A stretch of 64,000 bases of DNA from contig NZ_JADEWX010000012.1 of assembly GCF_015207395.1 (NCBI RefSeq), forward strand, positions 1 through 64,000, in the 5' to 3' direction. The translations under genes were made by a program, and so were the position numbers. The notes beneath the pieces are model-generated. The model was not told where the DNA came from. It did not search any database and saw nothing but the letters and a program-made list of their open reading frames with translations. Of the stretch, positions 11,401 to 19,064 are shown one piece after another (position 1 is the first letter of the stretch; every line of letters begins with the position of its first letter). The DNA comes from Nodosilinea sp. LEGE 07088. GTDB taxonomy: Bacteria > Cyanobacteriota > Cyanobacteriia > Phormidesmidales > Phormidesmidaceae.

Positions 11401-12556
11401 CATTCGCCCCGATGGCGATTTAGAAGATGCCGACGGCAACGTCATTCTCGAAGAAGGCGCTGTCTTTAACGAAGAAGCCCGGATTGCAGATATTGTGCTT
11501 GACCCGACGGCCTTCCCCGATGCCGCAACCCTGCAGCTAGAGGAGAATCTGGGTCGGTTGAACATCACCACCGCCCTGGGAGATACCGATGGCGATGGCG
11601 ACTTTGACGAGCTGTATAGCTACGGGGGGCGCTCCTTCAGCATTTGGGATCAAGACGGCAATTTGGTCTTCGATAGTGGCGATGATATTGCCAACATTAC
11701 GGCCCAACTCACCCCCGAGTTATTCAACGCCAACGATGGCGACCCCGGCGAATTTGACCAGCGCTCCGACGACAAAGGTGCCGAACCCGAAGCATTAACT
11801 GTCGGCAAAATCGGCGACACAACCTACGCCTTTATTGGGCTCGAGCGGGCCGGTGGCGGCGTGCTCGTTTATGACGTCACTAACCCCACTGCACCTATCT
11901 TTGTGCAGTACGTGCGTGATGATATTGACATCGCCCCCGAAGGGCTAACCTTCATCTCAAGTCAAGCTAGCCCCAACGGCAACAACCTCCTGGTCGTCGC
12001 TAACGAAGAGAGCGGCACCCTGGCGATATATGCCGCTGATGCAGTAGGGGAAGGTTCTGGGGACATGGTGCTTGACTTTGAAGGCTTGGCGGCGGGCACG
12101 GTCGTTACCGACCAGTTCGACGGCGTGATGTTCTCCACATCCAACCCGTTCGGGGTCATGCTATTTGATACCGAAAACGTCACGGGTGGCGATTTTGACC
12201 TGGCCACTGATGACCAGGGTAATGTACTGATCATCTCTGAAGATGGGGATGCCTTCGATCCAGATGACAACGCTGGCGGTGGTACCCTCAGCTTAGACTT
12301 CGATGGTCTGGTCAATGTTGGCAGCATTGGCCTGCTTGATATCGAAGAGTCCGATGGTCTGATTACCTTCTATGGCGCAGACGATAGTGTGATTACGACC
12401 GTTGCGATCGCGGCTTTGGGCAATAACAGCCTGCAGCAGCTCTCGCTGGGAGTAACGGAGGTGTCTCGGATGGATATCTTTCTGGCCGGTAGCGGCGCCA
12501 TCACCGACATCGCCTACAGCCTCGTTGACGAAATGACCGTTGGGGCTAGCGTGTAA
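8477..12556 (+). CDS. phoA: PhoA-like large phosphatase: 5'-nucleotidase plus choice-of-anchor I domains
   Basis: A 1,359-residue acidic, Lys-poor protein, close in size to the atypical alkaline phosphatase PhoA of Synechococcus 7942 and its Synechocystis relative. Rough domains: metallophosphoesterase at 1-330 (SSGDAF, GNHEFDFG), 5'-nucleotidase C-terminal domain at 360-580 (ETNLGNLTADA, NGGGIRAS, GGDGYPFPN), a choice-of-anchor I beta-propeller-like domain at 700-1190 (SANEGEPNDDYS), and a final beta-sandwich at 1195-1355. There is no classical signal peptide, which fits export by a non-Sec route as in related proteins. Two usual metal-ligand motifs are altered: DxH reads DQE and GGHTH reads GGSNT. 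It probably releases Pi from phosphomonoesters or nucleotides outside the cell. The symbol is by resemblance. Confidence 0.8.
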   Translation: MAEFTLELLHVADQEAAAAAIQDAPRLSAVLNALKAQDLGNDGIEDNTLVLSSGDAFIPGLFFNASEPVFGSRGIADIQIQNELGFQAIAFGNHEFDFGTAVLAGLLDGSAPGDILGGDFAGAAFPYLSTNLNVASDASLAPLGVEGGQAPAPNTVTSSVVIEVNGENIGVVGATTPTLGSISSPGTVGILPSPFDANPTPEQLDALAAEIQLEVDALLAADPTLNKVVLLAHMQQISIELGLAERLTNVDIIVAGGSNTRLFDSNDRLRAGDSNQGEYPQFVTNAGGTQTAVVNTDGSYKYVGRLVLDFDAAGNIIPESYDAAISGAYATDDAGVAALDAAGLVDPEIQQIVDAIEAQILSTEANVFGTADVFLNGNRSGADTPDDPDGVRTQETNLGNLTADANLADAQTLDPTVVVSLKNGGGIRASIGQTIVPAGGTEFVRTPNEAIVDGEGNVVKPEGGISQNDIETTLAFNNGLTLLTLTKAELVALLEHGVSALPEVAGAFPQIAGVKFSYDPDLAAGDRIQSAAIFDEADNLVAELVRGGELVGDANETFRIVTLNFLAASRFDEATGAFIGGGDGYPFPNLNTDPALGEVGDPAVIARVNAVEIVQAGVQTGDATFADDGSEQDALAEYLLDNFVDTPFDQADTGPALDERIQNLNFREDTVFGDRTGGPVTPPVEEPDFSGGFDGPFTKIGSLALADGAEINAYDPESQKLFVVSGEPTLQVVDLSDPTNPTALQLIDLSAFGAGINSVAVKNGMLAVAVQGEEVTDDGTVVFLDVDGNVLNSVTVGALPDMVTFTPDGTKVLSANEGEPNDDYSIDPEGSVSIIDLSNGVDNAVETRVEFTQFNDQAEVLKAAGVKLFGLNATVAKDLEPEYIAVSPDGTKAWVTLQENNAVAVIDIASGAVDGIVPLGFKDYSTGPKLDASNRDGGINLQNWPVFGVYQPDSIASYAVGGMTYYVTANEGDARIRPDGDLEDADGNVILEEGAVFNEEARIADIVLDPTAFPDAATLQLEENLGRLNITTALGDTDGDGDFDELYSYGGRSFSIWDQDGNLVFDSGDDIANITAQLTPELFNANDGDPGEFDQRSDDKGAEPEALTVGKIGDTTYAFIGLERAGGGVLVYDVTNPTAPIFVQYVRDDIDIAPEGLTFISSQASPNGNNLLVVANEESGTLAIYAADAVGEGSGDMVLDFEGLAAGTVVTDQFDGVMFSTSNPFGVMLFDTENVTGGDFDLATDDQGNVLIISEDGDAFDPDDNAGGGTLSLDFDGLVNVGSIGLLDIEESDGLITFYGADDSVITTVAIAALGNNSLQQLSLGVTEVSRMDIFLAGSGAITDIAYSLVDEMTVGASV

Positions 12557-12575
12557 CGCGATCGCCGTCAGCGGA

Positions 12576-12620
12576 TCAATGGGCGGGGTGGCGGGAATTT
12601 CTCACCACCCCGCCCATTGA
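12576..12620 (+). terminator. Long perfect hairpin downstream of the phosphatase gene
   Basis: TCAATGGGCGGGGTGG at 12576-12591 pairs perfectly over 16 bases with 12605-12620 across a 13-base loop. It starts 20 bases after the stop codon. No T run follows (next bases TGAAAGGG), so it may act as a terminator of weak type or as a 3' mRNA stabiliser. Confidence 0.6.
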
Positions 12621-12768
12621 TGAAAGGGATCAGATACATCGGCCAGATCCCTCTCATATAAAGCGTTTGAGATGGGTAAAGGCGCGAGAAACTGGCACTC
12701 AAATAGCACTTGAGAAGTTTGACAAGGGTGTATCCTTTACATATACTGAAAAATGTCGAAAAAAACAG

Positions 12769-12841
12769 GCCCCCATCGTCTAGAGGCCTAGGACACCTCC
12801 CTTTCACGGAGGCGACGGGGATTCGAATTCCCCTGGGGGTA
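12769..12841 (+). tRNA. tRNA-Glu (anticodon TTC)
   Basis: A full cloverleaf can be drawn. Acceptor GCCCCCA (12769-12775) pairs with TGGGGGT (12834-12840), with A at 12841 as discriminator. The anticodon stem CCTCC/GGAGG encloses the loop CTTTCAC with TTC at 12803-12805, and the T arm carries GGGGATTCGAATTCCCC. CCA is not encoded. This tRNA serves protein synthesis and, in cyanobacteria, also supplies glutamate to HemA for tetrapyrrole synthesis. It stands alone between the phosphatase and a DUF4278 gene. Confidence 0.97.
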
Positions 12842-13027
12842 TACATTAATTTAGGCTGATCCCTGTAGTGTTTACTACAGGGATTTCTGTATTTATCAGT
12901 ATTAGGGGTTTGTGAGGCCCCTAAAGGCTTCTAGGGTAGGGATGACAATGCCAAGAGCTTCCAGTACTGTAAGGATCACACAAGGACAACATTTTGTGAT
13001 ACCGGTCGGCTTGGTCTGAGAAAAACA

Positions 13028-13447
13028 ATGGCTTTTGTGCTCCTATTAACGATTGCAGTTGGCAGTCTCGCTGCCGTGGGTTTAGTGGTAGTGGGCTTGG
13101 TAGAAGCTCCGTGGCAGCTGTTGTTGTTGGGTTTGCTCGCCGCTCTATATGGGCTGCAACGGCAGGTTGGGGCCACCGAAGTGGAGGATTTATCCAACCC
13201 CTCGCCCGAATCTGCGTTGACTAATCGGGCCGATGCCCCTGAGTCAAGTACTCTACCTTCAGGGTCTCTCAACTCCGACCCCCTGGTTGCTACGTTTGCC
13301 GATGAAAATGCTAGCCGCCCTCAAGACGGTGACGAGCTCACCTACCGAGGTATTCGTTATAGTCGCCCCAAGTTAGCGTCAGACCTGCCCCCTGGGGAGT
13401 CAGAAAAAGTTGAGGGCACCTATCGGGGGCAGCACTGGCAGCGCTGA
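13028..13447 (+). CDS. Membrane-anchored DUF4278 protein
   Basis: A 139-residue protein. Two hydrophobic segments (about residues 2-24 and 28-46) form a membrane hairpin, followed by an acidic linker of about 55 residues and a C-terminal DUF4278-type motif: LTYRGIRYSRP, then a polar stretch, then GTYRGQHWQR. DUF4278 is a short cyanobacterial family of unknown function that recognises itself by paired YRG motifs. Tethering it to two membrane helices is a less common arrangement. The start is the ATG at 13028, with no strong ribosome binding site. It is monocistronic and convergent with the VOC gene. Confidence 0.7.
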   Translation: MAFVLLLTIAVGSLAAVGLVVVGLVEAPWQLLLLGLLAALYGLQRQVGATEVEDLSNPSPESALTNRADAPESSTLPSGSLNSDPLVATFADENASRPQDGDELTYRGIRYSRPKLASDLPPGESEKVEGTYRGQHWQR

Positions 13448-13473
13448 GCTGATGGATACCCTACTCTGTGCGT

Positions 13474-13929
13474 CTAGCTGACGTGACCAAGCTGAGTCTT
13501 CTCGCTGGTTGGGGCAAATATACGATCATCATTGGTAAACGCTTTGAATTCTAGGGCATTGCCGCTAGGGTCAACGATAAAGAGGGTGAACTGCTCACCT
13601 ACCTGACCAGTAAAGCGTTGATGAGGGCGAATGAGGAAAGTTATTTGGGCCCGCTGGAGTCGATCGGCTAGGATTTGCCACTCATCGGGGGTGAGAATGA
13701 CGCCCCAATGGCTCACAGGAACTTCCTGATCATCAACGGTGTTAGTGGGTACTGTTGGCCGAGGGTCAGGGACTAAATGGGCCGTGACCTGATGACCAAA
13801 GAGATTAAAGTCTAACCATGTGGGGGACGTGCGCCCCACTGAGCAGCCTAATACTGTTTCATAGAAATGGCGGGTGGCGGCTAGGTCGTACACTGGAAAC
13901 GCTACGTGAAAGGGGCGAAGCACAGCCAT
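13474..13929 (-). CDS. VOC (glyoxalase/dioxygenase-fold) family protein
   Basis: A 151-residue vicinal-oxygen-chelate fold protein. The N-terminal FHVAFPVYDLAATRHFYETVLGC, whose first His is a likely metal ligand, the middle HWGVILTPDEW, and the C-terminal FIVDPSGNALEFKAF, with a Glu ligand, follow the paired beta-alpha-beta-beta-beta pattern. The substrate cannot be told; many such proteins in bacteria are annotated as glyoxalase or dihydroxybiphenyl dioxygenase relatives without proof. I use the ATG at 13929. An upstream in-frame start at 13986 would overlap the divergent nagA start. Only 55 bases separate the two start codons, so their promoters overlap. Confidence 0.8.
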   Translation of the reverse strand: MAVLRPFHVAFPVYDLAATRHFYETVLGCSVGRTSPTWLDFNLFGHQVTAHLVPDPRPTVPTNTVDDQEVPVSHWGVILTPDEWQILADRLQRAQITFLIRPHQRFTGQVGEQFTLFIVDPSGNALEFKAFTNDDRIFAPTSEKTQLGHVS

Positions 13930-13984
13930 GTCCTCTGGGTTTATGACACCATCTTGGGCCGATAATATAGCGATTGCTACAGGC

Positions 13985-15187
13985 ATGAGTAATCGGCCCT
14001 ATGCCCTCACCCACTGCACCTTTTACACCGGTAACCAGGTGTTGCAACACCATGCCCTGGTGATCGATGGCCCGCGTATTTTAGACATCGTGCCCGACGG
14101 GCACCTGGCACCCACCTTGCCTCGACTAGATGGTCAAGGCTGTACTGCTGCGCCGGGGTTTATTGACCTGCAGCTGAATGGTTGTGGCGGGGTCATGTTC
14201 AATGATGACATTACGGCGGCAACCCTAGATACGATGCATCGTACCAACCTTTGTAGTGGTACCACGAGCTTTTTGCCGACTCTGATTACGACCTCTGATG
14301 CAGCGATGCTCGATGCGATCGCCCTGGTTGCCAACTACCGTTGTCGCTACCCTAACCGAGTGCTAGGGCTCCATTTAGAAGGCCCGTACCTGAGTCTAAA
14401 TCGGCGGGGTATTCACAATAAAACCCATATTCGCCCTGTCGATGCGGCTATGGTGCAGCATATCGCTGAATCGGGGCCAGAGGTGGTTAGGCTCGTTACC
14501 CTAGCTCCTGAGAAGGTGCCGCCAGAGTATATTCAGCAGTTAGCTCAGGCCGGTATCTTGGTATCCGCCGGGCATACGGAGGCTAGCTTTGAGGCCGCCT
14601 TAGCTGGGTTTAAGACAGGAGTGGGTATGGTTACCCATTTGTTCAATGCGATGTCTCCTTGGCAGGGGCGTAGCCCTGGCGTGGTTGGGGCTGTGTTTAG
14701 CCAACGTGATATTTACGCTGGCATTATTGCTGATGGGCATCATGTTCACTACGGGTCTGTTAGTTTGGCCCACCAAATAAAGCAAGATCGTCTGGTACTG
14801 GTCACCGATGCCACATCTCCGGTAGGTGCTGATCTAGATTCATTTGTGATTGGTGGGCAAGAGGTGTTTTACCGCAATGGTAGATGCGTCTCTGCCGATG
14901 GCACGCTAGGGGGGGCTGCCCTGACCCTAATGGAAGCCGTCGGCAACTGTGTCCGCCAAGCCAATATTCCCTTAGCTGAGGCGCTGCGCATGGCCACCTT
15001 ATACCCGGCTAGGGCGATCGCTGTTGACCGCTACCTGGGCTTGCTGGCAGCGGGTTACCAAGCCAATGTGGCGTTATTTGACCCGCATACATTTACGGTT
15101 AAGGGCGTGATTGACCAAGGCGCGTTGGCCTGGCGGCCTAGCCTAACTGACCCCAACAGCGATAGACGCCAACCTAGAAAGAAGTGA
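13985..15187 (+). CDS. nagA: N-acetylglucosamine-6-phosphate deacetylase
   Basis: Deacetylates GlcNAc-6-P to glucosamine-6-P in amino-sugar recycling, for example from peptidoglycan. It has 400 residues from the ATG at 13985; an earlier ATG at 13928 overlaps the divergent gene and is not family-like. Amidohydrolase-fold motifs are present: PGFIDLQLNGCGG (the first metal motif HxH is replaced, as in other NagA), HLEGPYLS with the metal-binding Glu, SAGHTEAS, THLFNAMSPWQGRSPG, ADGHHVH and the catalytic Asp in LVTDATSP. No nagB or transporter is adjacent. Confidence 0.93.
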   Translation: MSNRPYALTHCTFYTGNQVLQHHALVIDGPRILDIVPDGHLAPTLPRLDGQGCTAAPGFIDLQLNGCGGVMFNDDITAATLDTMHRTNLCSGTTSFLPTLITTSDAAMLDAIALVANYRCRYPNRVLGLHLEGPYLSLNRRGIHNKTHIRPVDAAMVQHIAESGPEVVRLVTLAPEKVPPEYIQQLAQAGILVSAGHTEASFEAALAGFKTGVGMVTHLFNAMSPWQGRSPGVVGAVFSQRDIYAGIIADGHHVHYGSVSLAHQIKQDRLVLVTDATSPVGADLDSFVIGGQEVFYRNGRCVSADGTLGGAALTLMEAVGNCVRQANIPLAEALRMATLYPARAIAVDRYLGLLAAGYQANVALFDPHTFTVKGVIDQGALAWRPSLTDPNSDRRQPRKK

Positions 15188-15243
15188 TTCAGGGTTTAAA
15201 CAGCAACAGGTTCGTACGTCAGCCTTAAACGGTTATAAGATGC

Positions 15244-15534
15244 CTAAAGCCTAGGCAGCCCAGCGACTCGCCGCTGAAACAACTGAGCGGCTATCTTCTG
15301 ACTGCGAAGACTAATCCAGAGGCTGCATTTGTCATCGGCAATAGAGACTAGGACTCCCGCATTCTGTCTCGAAAATTTGCAGGCTAGATGATAGAGCGGA
15401 GTGCGTTGGCTAGCTTTAACACTCAAAGCTCGATAGTAAAGCTCATTATAGTAATGAGTGCCGTCTTGCAGGACACCATTAAACCAAAATTTGAATACCT
15501 GAACTTTACTGTCCGGCAGAACCGTAGGTAGCAT
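15244..15534 (-). CDS. Conserved cyanobacterial hypothetical protein
   Basis: A 96-residue soluble protein with no known catalytic motif. The pattern FKFWFNGVLQDGTHYYNELYYRALSVKASQRTPLYHLA (quoted in parts: FWFNGVL, TPLYHLACKFS, CSLWISLRS) resembles short cyanobacterial proteins of unknown function that carry an FWxxG start and an LWxSL end. The start is the ATG at 15534. Its neighbour on the same strand, 116 bases upstream, is the degenerate receiver protein, so co-expression is possible. Function is unknown. Confidence 0.6.
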   Translation of the reverse strand: MLPTVLPDSKVQVFKFWFNGVLQDGTHYYNELYYRALSVKASQRTPLYHLACKFSRQNAGVLVSIADDKCSLWISLRSQKIAAQLFQRRVAGLPRL

Positions 15535-15650
15535 TTAGAGTTTCTCTTGACCTACGTTTAGAGTGCCCAGCTAAGGGGGCAAAAGCGGTTGCCTGGGTAG
15601 GTTTGAAGAATCATCGGCTAAAAGCTGGCCCATGGACAGGCGGGGCCAAG

Positions 15651-16040
15651 CTAATGGCAGACACTCCGGACGAAGGCTGATTCTACTAGCGATCGCAGAA
15701 TATCCATACTGAGCGGCTGCACTAGCAGACCATCTAGGCCAGGGATCTCTTCGCTGTAATTCCACTGAGGGCTGGCCGAATTGGTCAGGGCCACAATCGT
15801 CATATCGGTGGTTTGGTCATGCTGCCGCAGCCTGTTGACTAGAGGCGGTGACCAGTCTTGAACATGATTGCCGACCAAAATCACCAGGCAAGGTGCTCCC
15901 TGGTGTATGCGGCTAACGGCTTGCTCGGTCGAGTTGGCCACAAATACCGGATATTGGAAATCATTTGCTAACGGGTGAGCGTCGTCGCGATGGAGACGCT
16001 CGGGATCGAGCACAAGGATGTAGCCATGGGTCAAATTCAT
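15651..16040 (-). CDS. Degenerate response-regulator receiver protein
   Basis: A stand-alone 129-residue protein with the outline of a CheY-like receiver: YILVLDPERLHRDD at the N-terminus, NSTEQAVSRIHQGAPCLVILV in the middle, a Thr-containing IVALTNSA strand, and a C-terminal GLLVQPLSMDIL where LxKP would lie. The phospho-acceptor Asp at the end of beta-3 is missing (PCLVILVGNH) and the conserved Lys is Gln. It therefore probably does not take part in normal phosphotransfer and may be a pseudo-receiver used for protein contacts. It lies back to back with an OmpR-type regulator, 378 bases away. Confidence 0.65.
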   Translation of the reverse strand: MNLTHGYILVLDPERLHRDDAHPLANDFQYPVFVANSTEQAVSRIHQGAPCLVILVGNHVQDWSPPLVNRLRQHDQTTDMTIVALTNSASPQWNYSEEIPGLDGLLVQPLSMDILRSLVESAFVRSVCH

Positions 16041-16418
16041 GGTTGGAAGCGACGCAATTACCCTATATATTACCTAGGACAAAAAGAGCATTGAGCCGCA
16101 TAAAACCCTTGTTTCTGCCTATATGTAAGGGTTTTGAGAGAATTTAAGCTGACAGTTCAAATTTAAATCTTCCGTTTTTTTTAGCTAGTCTAAAGGCTTG
16201 CCAAAGCCTTTGTTTTACATAATCTGAACGTAACTTAAGTTATGCAAAGTATTGATCGAGGGACGGTTAATTCTCACGGGTTAATAACCCTGGTGGGGTT
16301 GACAACGGCGGCTAGTCCTAGGCTGTAACAGGGTTGGGTAACCCTAGCTACAAAAACCCCCTAGGGGCTTTGCTATGTTTAGCAGATAAATTTTGTTTGC
16401 CGTTTATAACGAAACCCT
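16041..16418. other. Divergent intergenic region rich in inverted repeats
   Basis: No gene is visible. The region separates the pseudo-receiver gene (minus) from the OmpR regulator gene (plus). It holds AAAACCCTT/AAGGGTTTT (16102-16110 with 16127-16135), which may end or regulate a short transcript. Three smaller palindromic elements stand close to the regulator start: GGGTTAATAACCC (16278-16290), AGGGTT/AACCCT (16330-16345) and CCCCTAGGGG (16358-16367). They are candidate operators. Confidence 0.5.
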
Positions 16419-17168
16419 GTGAGTTCTGTATCGATACAGATTATTGAGGGCAATCCCCATTTGCGATCGCTTTTGGGCTGGCATCTTCAGCAGGCTGGCT
16501 ACAGGGTTTTTCAGTCAGCAGATATGCTCCGTACTCGCGATGTATTTCAAAATCGCCAACCTGACTTAGTAATTTTAGATTCTCAGATCCCCGATGGCGA
16601 TGGTGTAGAGCTGTGCAAATGGCTGCACAGTCAGGGGCAACCCTTGATTATGATTCTCTCTGCCTGCAACAGCGAGACGGATATTGTCGCAGGGCTGCGG
16701 GCGGGGGCCGATGACTACATGACCAAGCCCTTTGGCATGCAGGAGTTTTTGGCGCGGGTCGAAGCCTTAACCCGACGCGTGCGGTTGATGAGCGCTCCAG
16801 CCTCTTTGACCTATGGTGATCTCAATATTGATCTGGTGCAGCGGCGAGTCAATTTTCGCGGCGACTACATTGACCTCACTCCCCAAGAATTTAGCCTGCT
16901 GTACGTATTGACCCAGGCTGCTGGTGCGCCACTGAGCCGGACTGATCTACTGCGCCGCGCTTGGCCCGACGCGATTGATAATCCTAGAACCGTAGACACG
17001 CATATTCTGTCATTACGTAAAAAGATTGAGGTCGATCCTCGGCAGCCAAACATCATTCAAACGGTGCGCAATGTCGGCTATCGCTTCAATGTAGAACGGC
17101 TCTCAGCCGAGTCTAATGGCCATAGCTCCCGATCCACTCCCAGTCTTGCATCTACCTCACTAGGCTAA
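16419..17168 (+). CDS. OmpR/PhoB-family response regulator
   Basis: A 249-residue DNA-binding response regulator. The receiver domain (about 5-120) has the acidic pocket start IIEGNP in place of the usual double acidic motif, the phospho-acceptor Asp in VILDSQIPDGDG (about residue 54) and the Lys in YMTKPF. The winged-helix domain (about 130-227) shows LTYGDLNIDLVQRRV, LTPQEFSLLYVL and the recognition-wing region VDTHILSLRKKIEVDP and TVRNVGYRF. A disordered Ser-rich tail follows. The start is a GTG at 16419. No histidine kinase is adjacent. Palindromes just upstream suggest autoregulation. The exact orthologue is not clear to me. Confidence 0.88.
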   Translation: MSSVSIQIIEGNPHLRSLLGWHLQQAGYRVFQSADMLRTRDVFQNRQPDLVILDSQIPDGDGVELCKWLHSQGQPLIMILSACNSETDIVAGLRAGADDYMTKPFGMQEFLARVEALTRRVRLMSAPASLTYGDLNIDLVQRRVNFRGDYIDLTPQEFSLLYVLTQAAGAPLSRTDLLRRAWPDAIDNPRTVDTHILSLRKKIEVDPRQPNIIQTVRNVGYRFNVERLSAESNGHSSRSTPSLASTSLG

Positions 17169-17470
17169 GTATCTAGCCTGAAATCTCCCGATTCTTTTAG
17201 AACCACGTCTGAAAGACCGGGTATCCGTGCTCCAGGAGGCTGAGCAGGCTTATCCATAGGCCAGTGTCCCTAGGCGTGATACTGGAGACGCTAAGACCTG
17301 AACTGCTGAGTGTCCTTAGGTATTGCTGAGTTTCCCTAGGTTAGGTCAGGCAAGAAATAGGGTGTTGGCATAGCGGGTTGAGATTGACGACCGGCATATT
17401 GCTTCGCATGGTCAATTTTGGTGAATTAAACTATAATTCAATCTACCCTACTGTTGCGGTTTTTCTCATC
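17169..17470. other. Intergenic region with three imperfect repeats upstream of nadA
   Basis: About 300 bases without a supported gene. It holds three related 13-mers, AGTGTCCCTAGGC (17263-17275), AGTGTCCTTAGGT (17309-17321) and AGTTTCCCTAGGT (17329-17341). The last two lie within 18-base direct repeats that start at 17304 and 17324. The open frame of nadA extends back to 17378, so its last 90 bases could be coding if an earlier start is used. Confidence 0.4.
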
Positions 17471-18433
17471 GTGTTTACTACCCTCTCCCCGGCTATTGAG
17501 TCTGCACCCTACGATCTGTTTGAGGCGATCGAGACCCTCAAGCGTGACCTCAACGCTGTTGTTCTAGCTCACTATTACCAAGACCCCGATATTCAAGACG
17601 TCGCTGACTACATCGGCGACTCTTTAGGGCTGTCGCGCCAGGCCGCCGCTACCAGTGCCGACGTGATCGTGTTTGCAGGGGTACACTTTATGGCTGAAAC
17701 CGCCAAAATCCTTAACCCTGATAAGCAGGTGCTACTGCCCGATCTCAACGCAGGCTGCTCTTTGGCCGATAGCTGCCCCCCTGAGTCGTTTGCGGCGTTT
17801 AAAGCCGATCACCCCGATCACCTGGTTATTTCTTACGTCAACTGCACAGCGGCCATTAAGGCCATGAGCGATATCATTTGCACCAGCTCCAACGCCGTGA
17901 GTATTGTGCGGCAGCTACCTGATAGCCAAAAGATTATCTTTGCGCCTGACCGAAACTTGGGGCGCTATGTGATGCAGCAAACCGGTCGAGAAATGGTGCT
18001 TTGGCAGGGGAGCTGCATGGTTCACGAAACGTTTTCTGAAAAGAAGCTGGTGCAGCTGCAAATGCACCATCCCGATGCTGAGATTATTGCTCACCCCGAA
18101 TGTGAAACGATGGTGCTACGCCACGCTAACTTTATCGGCTCAACTACGGCACTGCTCAAATACGTTCAGCACAGCGACAAGTCTGAATTCATCGTGGTCA
18201 CAGAGCCTGGCATTATTCACCAGATGCAGAAGCAAGCACCGGGTAAAGTATTCATACCGGCCCCGCCTACAGCTGCCTGCGCCTGTAACGAGTGCCCCCA
18301 CATGCGACTTAACACGCTAGAAAAACTCTACCTGGCAATGAAAACCCGTCAGCCTGAAATCACCCTTGACCCCACTTTGCAGCAACAGGCTCTAAAACCT
18401 ATGCAGCGCATGCTCGATATGAGTACTGTATAG
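17471..18433 (+). CDS. nadA: Quinolinate synthase
   Basis: Condenses iminoaspartate with dihydroxyacetone phosphate to quinolinate in NAD biosynthesis, using a [4Fe-4S] cluster. I choose the GTG at 17471, giving [20 protein letters not shown] and 320 residues, the usual cyanobacterial N-terminus and length. The frame also offers ATGs at 17378 and 17408, which would add a hydrophobic stretch not typical of the family. Motifs: [23 protein letters not shown], three cluster cysteines in NAGCSLAD, the HPECE region and CNECPHM, and the phosphate-binding GSTTAL. nadB and nadC are not nearby. Confidence 0.93.
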   Translation: MFTTLSPAIESAPYDLFEAIETLKRDLNAVVLAHYYQDPDIQDVADYIGDSLGLSRQAAATSADVIVFAGVHFMAETAKILNPDKQVLLPDLNAGCSLADSCPPESFAAFKADHPDHLVISYVNCTAAIKAMSDIICTSSNAVSIVRQLPDSQKIIFAPDRNLGRYVMQQTGREMVLWQGSCMVHETFSEKKLVQLQMHHPDAEIIAHPECETMVLRHANFIGSTTALLKYVQHSDKSEFIVVTEPGIIHQMQKQAPGKVFIPAPPTAACACNECPHMRLNTLEKLYLAMKTRQPEITLDPTLQQQALKPMQRMLDMSTV

Positions 18434-18455
18434 GTAAACGATGCCAGCGATCTGA

Positions 18456-18944
18456 TCACTGATCCTGCACAAAACTCTTGAGCTCAGCGGTCATGTGTGC
18501 AACGAGATGTTCTTGGCTAATATTGGTCTTGCTACTTTCTTGCTCAACCCGCTGTACTACGTCGGCAGGAAGATCGAGTAAAGCGACCAATCGGCTATAG
18601 GCTTCGGCTTCTTCTTGGTTAATTAGGTCTTCGCCAGGGGTGCGAGCGCTAGAGCTGATAACGCGATGACCCAGCTTTAGCACTAGCTCTCGCTCAGCCA
18701 GGCTGCTGAGCTTAGGCACCAGCTCTTCGAGAGGCAGATTCTGCATTAAGTAATCGCGTAGCTCGTCGCGCAGGGCCGTCTGCTGGCTCTCGTTGTGGGC
18801 AAATAGAGTGCTGAATTGGCCTAGCATAACGTCGACTTCTTCATCGGCCAAGTGTCCGTCGCTCCAGGCCATAGTTGACACAATACGCAACAATGTCATT
18901 TGGCTAGGGCTGATCGATGGAGGTGAGGGAGGTTGTAGCGACAT
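18456..18944 (-). CDS. TerB-like (tellurite resistance/DUF533-type) protein
   Basis: A 162-residue all-helical soluble protein of the TerB fold: LLRIVSTMAWSDGHLADEEVDVML at the start holds the conserved acidic DGxxxxEE pattern, and a second half-repeat lies near the C-terminus (LINQEEAEAYSRLVALLDLP). TerB proteins bind metal and work in stress or membrane-linked complexes, but the role of stand-alone cyanobacterial copies is unknown. I use the ATG at 18944, which has GGAG seven bases upstream. A TTG at 18992 would add 16 residues. It is monocistronic between convergent nadA and the Crp gene. Confidence 0.75.
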   Translation of the reverse strand: MSLQPPSPPSISPSQMTLLRIVSTMAWSDGHLADEEVDVMLGQFSTLFAHNESQQTALRDELRDYLMQNLPLEELVPKLSSLAERELVLKLGHRVISSSARTPGEDLINQEEAEAYSRLVALLDLPADVVQRVEQESSKTNISQEHLVAHMTAELKSFVQDQ

Positions 18945-19064
18945 TGCAGTCTCCGGTGTAGTAAACCACGTCGGGTGAGCTGATGTTGACAACCTACCAC
19001 GGAGAAATGGACAGGCTGGGTAACTTTAGCAATCTCTACAAAATTCTGCTGCCGAGGCTAGGGG

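Noticed and set aside
12568-12846. A 92-codon frame on the minus strand covering the tRNA-Glu region
   Set aside because: It runs through the tRNA and the hairpin; the tRNA call explains the region.
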